This document shows positions 1 to 6,968 of a DNA stretch of 18,587 bases, piece after piece. Position numbers and translations under genes: made by a program. Below the pieces are notes generated by a model. It had not been told where the DNA came from. It saw nothing but the letters and a program-made list of their open reading frames with translations, and did no database searches. Within the stretch, counting starts at the first letter, position 1. The number at the start of each line of letters is the position of its first letter. Source of the DNA: an uncultured Clostridia bacterium (GTDB lineage Bacteria > Bacillota > Clostridia > Oscillospirales > Oscillospiraceae); the NCBI GenBank assembly GCA_945613045.1, contig CALZAG010000012.1, positions 1 through 18,587 on the forward strand, given 5' to 3'.

Positions 1-214
1 GTCCGGCTCGACGAAATAATGAATGTATCCTTATCATGTAATAAGATTTTACATACAGTCCGACTTGTCTTTTGAGACTTCTTTCTGCCGGACTTGTTCG
101 TCTGGTTCTATTATGTGCCTTGATCATGCCTTTAATCATGGTAATATCTCTCTGCAAATGTTTAAAACCGGACAGCTCCGAATATAATATGGAGAAAAGG
201 ACAAGGAGTTTTTT
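1..214. other. Intergenic lead region, no recognised gene
   Basis: I find no recognisable coding sequence here. One short reading frame enters from the left edge and stops near base 75, but its few residues do not resemble the end of RecR, the usual upstream neighbour of yaaL in Bacillus. The stretch holds small inverted repeats: ATGTAA/TTACAT at 36-41/49-54, GTCT/AGAC at 67-70/75-78, and AGTCCG/CGGACT at 57-62/89-94 enclosing the latter. It ends in a possible promoter -10 box and a good ribosome binding site for the first gene. Confidence 0.6.
161..188 (+). promoter_or_regulatory. Possible promoter of yaaL-bofA
   Basis: TATAAT at 183-188 is a perfect -10 box, 26 bases before the yaaL start. 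The -35 region is poor: TTTAAA at 161-166 with a 16-base spacer is the best match. The ribosome binding site AAGGAG lies at 203-208, 6 bases before the ATG at 215. Without a better -35 this may depend on an activator or another sigma factor. Confidence 0.45.
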
Positions 215-424
215 ATGACCAAGAAAGAAGAAAAACGGCGGAAAGCCGAATATCAGCGCAGACTTTCCGAGCTGTCGGACATACGTGAACGGCTTCGCTG
301 CGCATACGCGGCATTTGACAATACGACAGATCGTGATATGATGGATGCATGTATATTTGAGATAAACGCGCTCAAGGCAAGATATAACGGCGCGGTCATC
401 AATATCAAAAATTTTTATCAATAG
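215..424 (+). CDS. yaaL: YaaL-like small protein (DUF2508)
   Basis: This 69-residue acidic/basic soluble protein has no signal peptide or membrane segment. It starts with a Lys/Glu/Arg-rich helix (residues 3-30) followed by a segment reading roughly AAFDNTTD..MMDACIFEINALKARYN. That pattern (a residue pair around FD/D..D, then a short helix ending in an ALKARY-type motif) is what I associate with the DUF2508/YaaL family; its length is close to Bacillus YaaL. The family has no established function. AAGGAG lies 6 bases before the ATG, supporting this start. The TAG stop is overlapped by the ribosome binding site of bofA, so the two are almost certainly cotranscribed, the same order as yaaL-bofA in Bacillus subtilis. 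The family call rests on motif memory plus this conserved neighbourhood. Confidence 0.8.
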   Translation: MTKKEEKRRKAEYQRRLSELSDIRERLRCAYAAFDNTTDRDMMDACIFEINALKARYNGAVINIKNFYQ

Positions 425-432
425 GAGGCAAA

Positions 433-699
433 ATGGACACTCTCCAGACCATAATTTACGTTGTTATCGGGGTTTTGCTGCTATGGCTTATCATAAAGCT
501 CTTCTCAACCCCCATCAAATGGGCTTTAAAGCTTCTTCTGAACGCGCTTTTGGGCTTCGTTATGCTGTTTGTATTCAATTTTCTCGGCGGCTTCATCGGG
601 CTTGAGCTTACGGTCGGATGGCTGAGCGCGATAGTCGCGGGCATACTCGGTATTCCCGGCATAATTCTGCTTCTGCTCATCGAAAACTTTTTCTTATGA
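433..699 (+). CDS. bofA: Pro-sigma-K processing inhibitor BofA family protein
   Basis: An 88-residue, almost wholly hydrophobic protein with about three membrane segments (roughly residues 3-24, 28-52 and 60-87) and the glycine/proline-rich end LGIPGIILLLLIENFF typical of BofA. In Bacillus subtilis, BofA sits in the outer forespore membrane and, with SpoIVFA, holds the intramembrane protease SpoIVFB inactive until the checkpoint that releases sigma-K. The length matches the family (about 87 residues). AGGAGG at 423-428 overlaps the yaaL stop codon and lies 4 bases before the ATG. Its presence suggests a sporulating lineage, although BofA homologues also persist in some Clostridia that are not known to form spores. 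A strong hairpin follows directly. Confidence 0.88.
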   Translation: MDTLQTIIYVVIGVLLLWLIIKLFSTPIKWALKLLLNALLGFVMLFVFNFLGGFIGLELTVGWLSAIVAGILGIPGIILLLLIENFFL

Positions 700-705
700 T
701 ACATA

Positions 706-738
706 AAAAATTCAAGGCATGAACTGCCTTGAATTTTT
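706..738. terminator. Bidirectional terminator between bofA and murF
   Basis: A perfect 14-bp stem (706-719 pairing with 725-738) around a 5-base loop. The right arm ends in TTTTT on + and the left arm gives TTTTTT on -, so it can stop both bofA transcription (stop codon ends at 699) and murF transcription (stop codon at 739-741, abutting the hairpin). Confidence 0.9.
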
Positions 739-2091
739 CTATTTCAGGAGCTTCAGCGCCTCCGATATTTCTTCAAAATTCATACTGTGGGAGGCCTTTA
801 CGAGGACTGTGTCGCCCTTTCTTATAAGCTGCGGCAACGCTTCGATAAGCTCGGCATTTGTTTCAAAATGCACAGAAGCTATCCCCTTCGCAGCCTTACA
901 GGTGTTTCTCGAAAGCTCGCCGGCGCATAACAGCAGGGATACGCCATTATCCGCGGCATATCTTCCCACTTTCCTGTGAAGGTCTTCCCGGTTCTCGCCC
1001 ATCTCAAACATATCGCCCAGGATGCAGACCTTTCGGCCGGAGCTTTGTGAAAGTGAGTCTATCCCGCACATGACCGAGTCGGGATTTGCATTGTAGCAGT
1101 CGTCAACGAGCGTGATAAAGCCCGTGTCTGAAATGCTTGCCCTGCGGCCAACCGTCTCATAATTTGCGATGCCGGCAGCTATCTCCCCGTCGCTGAGTCC
1201 GAGCTTAAGTCCCACCGCGGCGCCCTCAAGCGCGGCATACACCATGTGCTTTCCGTATGCGGGGATATAAACACGTATTCTTCGCTGACCGCTCACGATA
1301 TCGCAGCTCATGCCGCGCAGGCCGTCATAGTTGATGTTTTCCGCCCTGACGTCGGCATTGGGCTCAAGCCCGTACAGTACTCTTTCCTGCCTGCACTCAT
1401 AGGATGCCAGCAGGTCGTCGTCGGCGTTTAAAAACAGGGTTCCGTCCTCGGGCATGAACTCCACCATCTCGGTCTTTGCCTTTAGAACGCCATTTCTGTC
1501 GTGAAGGCGTTCAAGATGCGCGTGGCCGATAAGGGTATACACCGCCATGGTCGGGCGCACGATCTTCGCAAGCCGGCGCATCTCGCCGAAATCGGATATG
1601 CCCATCTCGATAACGGCAGCCTCGTGCCCGGGCTCAATGCGGAAAACGGTCAGCGGTACGCCAAGCTCGTTATTGAGATTTTTCTCAGTTTTAAGCACGT
1701 TGTACCTTGTGGACAGGACCGCCGCGACCATCTCCTTGGCGGTCGTTTTACCGACGGAGCCCGCAACTCCTATGATGGGGATATCAAAACGCTTACGGTA
1801 AGCTTCCGCGAGGTCTTTAAGCGCCTGAGCGACATCCGGAACAACGATAACGCTGCCCGAAACGCCGTCGGGAACATATTCCGCAAGGCAGCACACCGCG
1901 CCGAGCTCAAGGGCTTTGGCGATGTAGTCGTGACCGTCGGCGCGCTCTCCCCTGAGGGCTGCGAACATCGCGCCTTTTTCAACCTTTCGGCTGTCTATAA
2001 CAGCGCTGAGTATCTCCTCATCCGCGTTTTCTTTGTTTATGAGCCTGCCGCCTGCTATCGCTGCAGCCTCCTTAACGCTTAAGCCTTTCAT
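739..2091 (-). CDS. murF: UDP-N-acetylmuramoyl-tripeptide--D-alanyl-D-alanine ligase MurF
   Basis: The 450-residue protein fits MurF, the cytoplasmic ATP-dependent ligase that adds D-Ala-D-Ala to the UDP-MurNAc tripeptide, the last soluble step of peptidoglycan precursor synthesis. The N-terminal substrate-binding domain shows the MurF signature DSR..EKGAMFAALRGER.DGHDY (about 33-56). The central Mur ligase domain has the P-loop GVAGSVGKTT (108-117), the NLNNELGVPLTVF motif (138-150) and EMGIS near 162. The C-terminal domain begins around VDDCYNANPDS, the usual MurF version of the ATP-contacting segment. The ATG overlaps the TGA of ddl as ATGA (4 bases), so translation is coupled. Both genes act consecutively on the same dipeptide. 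Length and motifs are normal and nothing looks broken. Confidence 0.97.
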   Translation of the reverse strand: MKGLSVKEAAAIAGGRLINKENADEEILSAVIDSRKVEKGAMFAALRGERADGHDYIAKALELGAVCCLAEYVPDGVSGSVIVVPDVAQALKDLAEAYRKRFDIPIIGVAGSVGKTTAKEMVAAVLSTRYNVLKTEKNLNNELGVPLTVFRIEPGHEAAVIEMGISDFGEMRRLAKIVRPTMAVYTLIGHAHLERLHDRNGVLKAKTEMVEFMPEDGTLFLNADDDLLASYECRQERVLYGLEPNADVRAENINYDGLRGMSCDIVSGQRRIRVYIPAYGKHMVYAALEGAAVGLKLGLSDGEIAAGIANYETVGRRASISDTGFITLVDDCYNANPDSVMCGIDSLSQSSGRKVCILGDMFEMGENREDLHRKVGRYAADNGVSLLLCAGELSRNTCKAAKGIASVHFETNAELIEALPQLIRKGDTVLVKASHSMNFEEISEALKLLK

Positions 2092-3116
2092 TTATACTTC
2101 TCCATTGACACGGCAATGATCTTTTCACAGACCTCGCCGAAGTCCATGCCCTGCGCCGCGCCCATCTGAGGCACAAGGCTTGTCGGTGTCATGCCGGGCA
2201 GAGTATTTGCCTCAAGGCAGTAAAGCTGCCCGTCGCTTTCGTCCATCAGAAAATCCGCTCGGCAATAAACGTCTATCATGAGGGCTTCGGCAACACGCTC
2301 GGCAAGGCGCTGCACCCTGTCGGTATCCTCCGGGCTGAGGGGCGCAGGGCAAAGCTCCTCGGTAAGGCCGGCCTGATATTTGTTCTTATAGTCGTACCAC
2401 CCGCTTTTCGGGATTATCTCAATAACGGGCATCGCCCTTCCGTCCATAACGCCGACTGTGAGCTCGCGGCCCTTTACATATCTTTCGACCAGCACACGGG
2501 CTTCAAACCTGAAGGCAAATTCAAGCGCAGCATCATATTCGTCGCGGCTGTAAACAATGGAGGTGCCCACGCTTGAGCCGCCGCTGCAGGGCTTTACGAC
2601 ACACGGAAAGCCCACATCCTCATAGCTTTCCGCGCCCTTTTCGAGCACGATGCCGGCAGGGGTCGGTATCCCGCTGTGCCGGAACAACACTTTTGACAAT
2701 TCCTTGTTCATGGCGAGGGCGCTGCCCAGATAGCCGCTGCCGGTATATCTTATGCCGAACATATCAAATGTGGCCTGCACCTTGCCGTTTTCCCCGTCCT
2801 CGCCGTGGAGTGCAAGGAAGCTGATGTCGGCCGCTCTGCATATCTCTATAACGTTTTTGCCTATCCGGCTGCCGTCGCCGTCTGCGATCATTTTCTCAAT
2901 ATCCGGCGTTTCCTCGCGGACGGAGTAACGAAGATCCTCCTGCTCTCTCTCGAACAGCTCCGCGGGGTCCATGTACTTTCCGCTGTATCCGTAATACAGA
3001 TCGAGCAGCACGACCTTATGTCCCTTTTCACGCAGAGCACGGGCCACACAGCTTCCGCTGGTTATGGACACGTCGCGTTCGTTTGAAAGTCCCCCGCATA
3101 CAACCGCTATCTTCAT
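2088..3116 (-). CDS. ddl: D-alanine--D-alanine ligase
   Basis: A 342-residue ATP-grasp enzyme that condenses two D-Ala molecules to the dipeptide used by MurF. Visible motifs: GGLSNERDVS (8-17) with the conserved Glu13, LHGEDGENG (103-111), the ATP-grasp lysine in VVKPCSGGSSVG (173-184), WYDYKNKY (240-247) and the Mg2+-binding end LEANTLPGMTP (301-311) with Glu302 and Asn304. The tyrosine-containing YDYKNKY segment is the D-Ala-D-Ala type; VanA-like D-Ala-D-Lac ligases differ in this omega loop. From this gene alone the precursor would therefore end in D-Ala-D-Ala (inference). AGGAGG at 3126-3131 precedes the ATG by 9 bases, and a near-consensus promoter lies further upstream. murF follows with a 4-base overlap. 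Confidence 0.96.
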   Translation of the reverse strand: MKIAVVCGGLSNERDVSITSGSCVARALREKGHKVVLLDLYYGYSGKYMDPAELFEREQEDLRYSVREETPDIEKMIADGDGSRIGKNVIEICRAADISFLALHGEDGENGKVQATFDMFGIRYTGSGYLGSALAMNKELSKVLFRHSGIPTPAGIVLEKGAESYEDVGFPCVVKPCSGGSSVGTSIVYSRDEYDAALEFAFRFEARVLVERYVKGRELTVGVMDGRAMPVIEIIPKSGWYDYKNKYQAGLTEELCPAPLSPEDTDRVQRLAERVAEALMIDVYCRADFLMDESDGQLYCLEANTLPGMTPTSLVPQMGAAQGMDFGEVCEKIIAVSMEKYK

Positions 3117-3148
3117 AACTATATTCCTCCTGCATTTATAACATTTGG

Positions 3149-3177
3149 ATTATATCACGGCTGAGCAAATCATTCAA
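3149..3177 (-). promoter_or_regulatory. Sigma-A-type promoter of ddl-murF
   Basis: On the minus strand: -35 TTGAAT (3172-3177), a 17-base spacer, and -10 TATAAT (3149-3154) preceded by TGA, an extended -10. It stands about 33 bases upstream of the ddl ATG. Confidence 0.8.
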
Positions 3178-3184
3178 ATACATA

Positions 3185-3214
3185 TTGAAAAAATGTGCTC
3201 ATGTATGTTATAAT
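3185..3214 (+). promoter_or_regulatory. Sigma-A-type promoter of the DEDDh exonuclease
   Basis: -35 TTGAAA (3185-3190), an 18-base spacer and -10 TATAAT (3209-3214) with an extended TGT just before it. It is back to back with the ddl promoter; the two -35 boxes are only 7 bases apart, so the promoters could compete for polymerase. Confidence 0.8.
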
Positions 3215-3243
3215 TCGTTTTTGTAATCTGATAGAAGGTCGTT

Positions 3244-4230
3244 GTGTTTATGAATTATGTCGTGGTCGATTTAGAGTGGAATCAGGCGATGAGCTCAAAA
3301 TCCTCCGTTTTTAACAAACTCCCTATCAAACTGAGGGGTGAAATTATCGAGATAGGCGCTGTCAGGCTCACCGAGGATATGCAGCCTGCCGAGGAGTTCA
3401 CGGTGGACGTAAAGCCCGTGTACTTTAAAAGAATGCATTACAAGGTCAAAAAGCTCACCGGCTTTGACAAGGAGCGCCTTGCGCGGGGGCTCAGCTTCCG
3501 CGACGCTTTTGAAAAATTCAGGCAGTGGTGCGGCGATGATGTGACCTTCCTCACATGGGGCTGCGACGACCGGGGCATCATGGAGCAGAACATCATCATT
3601 CACGACCTTGATTGGGACTGGATAGCCGGCTGGATCAATCTTCAGCTTATATATAATATGCAGACCGATGGGGACAAAAATCAAAAATCCCTTGCGACCG
3701 CAATGGAGCACTTTGAGATAGAGCAGACGCGCATAGCCCACGACGCTCTCGGCGATGCGTACAACACCGCGCTGATATGCTCAAAGCTCAACATGGCAGA
3801 GGGACTTGCCCAGTACGACGCAGCTGCCCGGACGCTCGCTACCCGAAGCAGAAAGGAAAGCTCCGCCGATAACGGCCCCGAAGCTCTGGAGCATCTTGTT
3901 TTCCCCGGATATGTATCCAAAGCCGATGCCTTTGCCGATGAAGAGCTCACAAAAATATGCTGCCCGAAGTGCGGCAGTGATCTCAGCGCCCAGCGATGGA
4001 TCAATCAGGGCGATCAGCGCTATATGAACGTGTACTCCTGCCCAGACTGCGGCTCCTTCCTTGTCAGGCTTAAATTCCGCAAGCAGGAGGACAATACCTG
4101 GTCTGCCAACCGGCTCATATACGAAGCCGACGAGGGGATGCTGGATTTCTACCGCAGCAAGGCGGCGCTCTCCCGCAGACGCGGCCGCGGCCATTCCTCC
4201 AAGAAAAACCGCCCCGCGAACAAACAATAA
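3244..4230 (+). CDS. DEDDh 3'-5' exonuclease with C-terminal zinc ribbon
   Basis: The 328-residue protein has an N-terminal RNase T/DnaQ-type exonuclease fold. Exo I is VVDLEWNQ (7-14; Asp9, Glu11). Exo II lies in TWGCDDRGIMEQN (104-116; Asp108 or Asp109). Exo III is AHDALGDA (165-172; His166, Asp171). This is a complete DEDDh set, and such enzymes remove nucleotides from DNA or RNA 3' ends with two metals. KapD-like proteins are the nearest type I recognise. Unusually, the C-terminus adds a zinc ribbon (CCPKC at 239-243 and CPDC at 266-269) and a very basic tail (about 310-328) that could bind nucleic acid. The start is a GTG 5 bases after AGAAGG; an ATG two codons on (3250) is the alternative. 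The gene is monocistronic, with its own promoter and terminator. Substrate is unknown. Confidence 0.88.
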   Translation: MFMNYVVVDLEWNQAMSSKSSVFNKLPIKLRGEIIEIGAVRLTEDMQPAEEFTVDVKPVYFKRMHYKVKKLTGFDKERLARGLSFRDAFEKFRQWCGDDVTFLTWGCDDRGIMEQNIIIHDLDWDWIAGWINLQLIYNMQTDGDKNQKSLATAMEHFEIEQTRIAHDALGDAYNTALICSKLNMAEGLAQYDAAARTLATRSRKESSADNGPEALEHLVFPGYVSKADAFADEELTKICCPKCGSDLSAQRWINQGDQRYMNVYSCPDCGSFLVRLKFRKQEDNTWSANRLIYEADEGMLDFYRSKAALSRRRGRGHSSKKNRPANKQ

Positions 4231-4232
4231 TC

Positions 4233-4266
4233 AAAACCTCCCAAACCACAGGCTTGGGAGGTTTTT
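4233..4266 (+). terminator. Terminator of the exonuclease gene
   Basis: A 12-bp perfect stem (4233-4244 with 4254-4265; core CCTCCCAA/TTGGGAGG) followed by TTTTT at 4262-4266. It begins 2 bases after the stop codon. Confidence 0.92.
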
Positions 4267-4275
4267 CAGCGCGTC

Positions 4276-4312
4276 AAAAAAAGATCCCGCATACTTAGAT
4301 GCGGAATCTTTT
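4276..4312 (-). terminator. Terminator of yebC
   Basis: The stem pairs 4279-4292 with 4299-4312, with one mismatch (4286/4305), around a 6-base loop. Read on the minus strand it is followed by seven T residues (complement of 4276-4282). It lies 21 bases beyond the yebC stop, tail to tail with the exonuclease terminator. Confidence 0.9.
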
Positions 4313-4333
4313 CGTTTATTATGCATTTTTGGC

Positions 4334-5074
4334 TTATTCGGCGTCTTCCCAGTTGTGCCAGACGTTCTGCACGTCGTCGTTATCCTCGAACATATCGAGC
4401 ATCTTCTGCATATTCTTGATATCGTCCTCGTCGGTGAGCTTGATATAGCCGTTCTGGGGCAGCATCTCGACCTGAGCGGAAAGCAGCTTATAGCCGGCGG
4501 CGCTAATCTTCTCGGCAACGGGAGATACGTCGTCGGGCTTGGTGTAGACGACAAAGGTCTCACCGTCGGGCTCGAAATCGTCGGCGCCGGCGTCAAGGGC
4601 CTCCATCATGACGGTATCCTCGTCCAGCTCCTCATCCTCGTTGTCGATAACGATAACGCCCTTCTTATCGAAGGACCAGGACACGCAGTTGGCAGCGCCC
4701 ATGTTGCCGCCGAACTTATCAAAATAATGGCGCATCTCGCCCGCAGTGCGGTTGCGGTTATCGGTCATGGTCTCAACAATAACGGCGACACCTGAGGGTC
4801 CGTAGCCTTCATAAACTATCTTCTCGTAGTTATCGGTATTGCCCGCACCGAGCGCCTTATCTATTGTGCGCTTGATGTTGTCGTTGGGCATATTCGCGGC
4901 CTTTGCCTTGGTTATGACGGCTGCAAGGCGGGAATTGTTATTGGGGTCGCCGCTGCCGCCCTCCTTGACCGCAACGATCATTTCACGGGCTATCTTGGTG
5001 AATGCCTGTGCTCTCTTAGCGTCGGCCGCACCCTTTGTTTTCTGTATGTTATGCCATTTGGAATGTCCGGACAT
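4334..5074 (-). CDS. yebC: YebC/PmpR-family (TACO1-like) regulator
   Basis: A 246-residue protein with the family's invariant beginning MSGHSKWHNIQKTKGAADAKR and the typical motifs FTKIAREM (25-32), NMPNDNIKRTIDKA (61-74), YEGYGPSGVAVIVE (88-101) and NRTAGEMRHYFDKFGG (107-122). Length equals that of typical members. YebC proteins were long annotated as DNA-binding transcription regulators (PmpR), while the mitochondrial homologue TACO1 and more recent bacterial work point to a ribosome-associated role at difficult stretches such as prolines; which applies here cannot be read from sequence. A GAGGAG site lies about 11 bases before the ATG. It has its own promoter just past the DUF1015 stop codon, and a terminator of its own, so it can be a one-gene unit, though readthrough from the glpK operon is possible. 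Confidence 0.97.
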   Translation of the reverse strand: MSGHSKWHNIQKTKGAADAKRAQAFTKIAREMIVAVKEGGSGDPNNNSRLAAVITKAKAANMPNDNIKRTIDKALGAGNTDNYEKIVYEGYGPSGVAVIVETMTDNRNRTAGEMRHYFDKFGGNMGAANCVSWSFDKKGVIVIDNEDEELDEDTVMMEALDAGADDFEPDGETFVVYTKPDDVSPVAEKISAAGYKLLSAQVEMLPQNGYIKLTDEDDIKNMQKMLDMFEDNDDVQNVWHNWEDAE

Positions 5075-5121
5075 ATGTTCAACAGCTCCTCTAAAAGTAT
5101 AATTACAAATTAACGGCGATT

Positions 5122-5150
5122 ATTTTACCACAATAAGCAGTGTATTACAA
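5122..5150 (-). promoter_or_regulatory. Promoter of yebC
   Basis: Minus strand: -35 TTGTAA (5145-5150), a 17-base spacer, and -10 TAAAAT (5122-5127) with an extended TGG before it. I see no hairpin terminator between the DUF1015 stop (5158-5160) and this promoter, so yebC may also receive readthrough transcription. Confidence 0.7.
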
Positions 5151-5157
5151 GAAAAAA

Positions 5158-6387
5158 TTACTTTATCCTGCGGCATTCGAGGTAGTAGCGCTTATCATTG
5201 CCGTGACCTATGGAAAAGCTCTTCTTCGGGAACGGGCCGCTGCTCATAACAGATTTGAACAGCTCGGATTTTTCCATGCGCGGAAGCAGTATTCCCGCGC
5301 AGTTTTTTCTTTTCGACATGGTTATGCACTTATTATCGCCGTGTATATAGTCTATCCTGCCACCGTGGCGGGCGATAAATCCCTTGCAGAAGTCCTCGCA
5401 GCTGCCTATGAGCTCCCCTATCGTCAGGCCGGAAACGGAGATAGTTTCAGTCTTTTCGCCAGTTATCAGAGTAATGTCTCTCACCTCGCCCGTTCTTCCG
5501 GCGAAAAAGCTTTTCGCCTCGCTTATGAAGCTCTCAGGCAGAGTATCGAAAATGACCTTGTGTATGGGCTCAAAGCTAATTGCCTCATCGTGGATATTGA
5601 CAAGCTCCGCAAGGGCGTACCGCGCCGGACAGCTCTCCCATTCACTTTCCGGAAGCTGCGATTTAACGTTCTCCCAATGCTTTTTAGCCGCGGCAAGGCT
5701 GTGGTTCCCGTCGCCCATTGCGAAGATCATCGGGTCAGCCGCAGTACCGTATTTCTTTGTAAGCTCACGCGCATCAGAAAGCTTTTCCACTGTGTTTTCC
5801 AGTGCCGTATTATCCTTAACGCGCCAGCCGCTTATATGGCCGCCGCGCTGCATCAGCTCAAAATCATACAGCTTTTCGCCCTTCTCGGCCGCGCTGAGCA
5901 CCGCGTCGTCGGGATCATCCACGAATATCATAATATGCGGCATCTCCAGCAGAGCCTTTTCACGCACCTTGACTCTCGGCGGAAGCCTGTCCTCGACCGT
6001 ATGCTCGGTGGCCCTTATGGGGGTATGCGTGCCATCAGCCCAGTCATATGCTTCAAGGTCGAAGGCTCCGACTATGCCGCGCCGCAGCATACCGCCCTCA
6101 AGCCTGCGCTCAACGCAGACATAGCTGTTCTTATATTCTTTGAATACGCCGCCGTTAAGATACTCGGCCATGGTTTTGTTGATCCTGTCGCTCTCGGCCT
6201 CGGGATCCTTAACGCCAAGCTCCGCCTCTGGCAGGATGAGTCTGAGCGACGAGGGCTTATCGCCGACTGTTTCATACACCTTTTCCCAATACTCGGGCTC
6301 CGAGGTGAACTGGTCGCAGGCCACGACGCTCCACGCGTGCATATCGGTTTGGGGAATAAGAATATCTGCCGGTTTGAATACCTGCAT
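5158..6387 (-). CDS. DUF1015 family protein
   Basis: A 409-residue soluble protein of the DUF1015 family (COG4198-type), whose biochemical function I do not know. The recognisable pieces are the N-terminal KPADILIP...WSVVACDQFTSEPEYW (5-34), TPIRATEHTVEDR (122-134) and the strongly conserved FAMGDGNHSLAAAKKHW (222-238). The start at 6387 is chosen over the longer frame (to 6417) because GGAGGTG at 6393-6399 sits 5 bases before it, and because it forms a TGATG one-base overlap with the stop of the NUDIX gene, a typical stop-restart junction. It is the last gene of the glpK-NUDIX-DUF1015 operon. The GDGNHS motif looks catalytic or ligand-binding, but that is inference. Confidence 0.9.
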   Translation of the reverse strand: MQVFKPADILIPQTDMHAWSVVACDQFTSEPEYWEKVYETVGDKPSSLRLILPEAELGVKDPEAESDRINKTMAEYLNGGVFKEYKNSYVCVERRLEGGMLRRGIVGAFDLEAYDWADGTHTPIRATEHTVEDRLPPRVKVREKALLEMPHIMIFVDDPDDAVLSAAEKGEKLYDFELMQRGGHISGWRVKDNTALENTVEKLSDARELTKKYGTAADPMIFAMGDGNHSLAAAKKHWENVKSQLPESEWESCPARYALAELVNIHDEAISFEPIHKVIFDTLPESFISEAKSFFAGRTGEVRDITLITGEKTETISVSGLTIGELIGSCEDFCKGFIARHGGRIDYIHGDNKCITMSKRKNCAGILLPRMEKSELFKSVMSSGPFPKKSFSIGHGNDKRYYLECRRIK

Positions 6388-6968
6388 CAAAGCACCTCCA
6401 GCGCTATCTGAGTCCATGTTTCCATGCTGTCGTAATTATCCTTCAATTCGGGCACGGTCATCCACAGGCCTTCAAGCTTCTCGGTCTCTCTCACTAACAC
6501 CTCGCCTTCGACATTGAGGGTAAAGCACGCGCCGAGGTGAACGCTTCCGACGCTGTTTGAGTCGTCGTTTATAAAGCCGCGGGATACAAGCTCCCCGTGC
6601 TTATCCAGCCTGACCTCTTCGTGTATCTCGCGCCAGAGGCCGCGCATAAGCAGGTTCCCCTCCTCGTCAACGGGATTTATGTGCCCGCCGATACCTATGG
6701 ATATCCTGCCGTGCAGCCGCGCTTCGCCGCCTTTATTGAGCCTGCGTGTCACGAACACCTTATCGCCCTGGAGCAGGATGACATACGGGATTATCTGCTT
6801 ATAGTCAGGACGCTCCTCGGCCTCGGCGCGCGGCATGAACTCATGCCCGCCCATTATCGCGTCAAGAATATCCTCGGTATTATCGCGTATAAGACCGTTC
6901 CTGCCGCCTATATACCGCTCGAGCTTTTCTCTTTTTACAACAAGTACCAGTTCCATCATTCTTCCCAC
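6387..6968 (-). CDS. NUDIX-superfamily hydrolase (MutT-like predicted phosphoesterase)
   Basis: About 190 residues. The N-terminal 60 residues precede a NUDIX fold starting near YVILLQGDKVFVTRR (62-76). The NUDIX box is GGHINPVDEEGNLLMRGLWREIHEEVRL (94-121): the metal-binding REIHEEV core is intact, but the spacing before it is 2-3 residues longer than the classic G-x5-E-x7-REUXEE box, and the usual glycine near its end is Arg. Such enzymes split a nucleoside or other diphosphate linked to X; the substrate here is unknown. The start is uncertain: GTG at 6968, or ATG at 6959 or 6956. The two ATGs overlap the TGA of glpK as ATGATG; GGGAAG would best serve the one at 6956. The stop overlaps the DUF1015 ATG as TGATG. 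Confidence 0.85.
   Translation of the reverse strand: MGRMMELVLVVKREKLERYIGGRNGLIRDNTEDILDAIMGGHEFMPRAEAEERPDYKQIIPYVILLQGDKVFVTRRLNKGGEARLHGRISIGIGGHINPVDEEGNLLMRGLWREIHEEVRLDKHGELVSRGFINDDSNSVGSVHLGACFTLNVEGEVLVRETEKLEGLWMTVPELKDNYDSMETWTQIALEVL
6393..6399 (-). promoter_or_regulatory. Ribosome binding site fixing the DUF1015 start
   Basis: Minus-strand GGAGGTG, 5 bases before the ATG at 6387 and inside the last codons of the NUDIX gene. It favours the short form of the DUF1015 protein over the frame open to 6417. Confidence 0.8.

Noticed and set aside
1..214. Signal-recognition-particle RNA, which lies near dnaX-recR-yaaL in Bacillus
   Set aside because: The conserved GGUCAGG...GGAAGG-type apical loop words are not present on either strand of this stretch as far as I can read.
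1501..2082. + strand frame of 193 codons opposite murF
   Set aside because: Antisense shadow of a well-supported MurF gene without its own ribosome binding site.
2088..3116. Vancomycin-resistance type (D-Ala-D-Lac) ligase
   Set aside because: The YDYKNKY omega-loop motif is the D-Ala-D-Ala type, no vanH- or vanX-like gene is adjacent, and the gene is coupled to murF.
4061..4795. + strand frame of 244 codons across the exonuclease end and yebC
   Set aside because: It runs out of frame through the exonuclease tail, both terminators and antisense to yebC, and has no family features.
5140..6411. Long + strand open frame of 423 codons opposite the DUF1015 gene
   Set aside because: It mirrors a clear family protein on the minus strand, has no good ribosome binding site and no recognisable motifs. 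Long antisense frames are expected opposite GC-biased codons.
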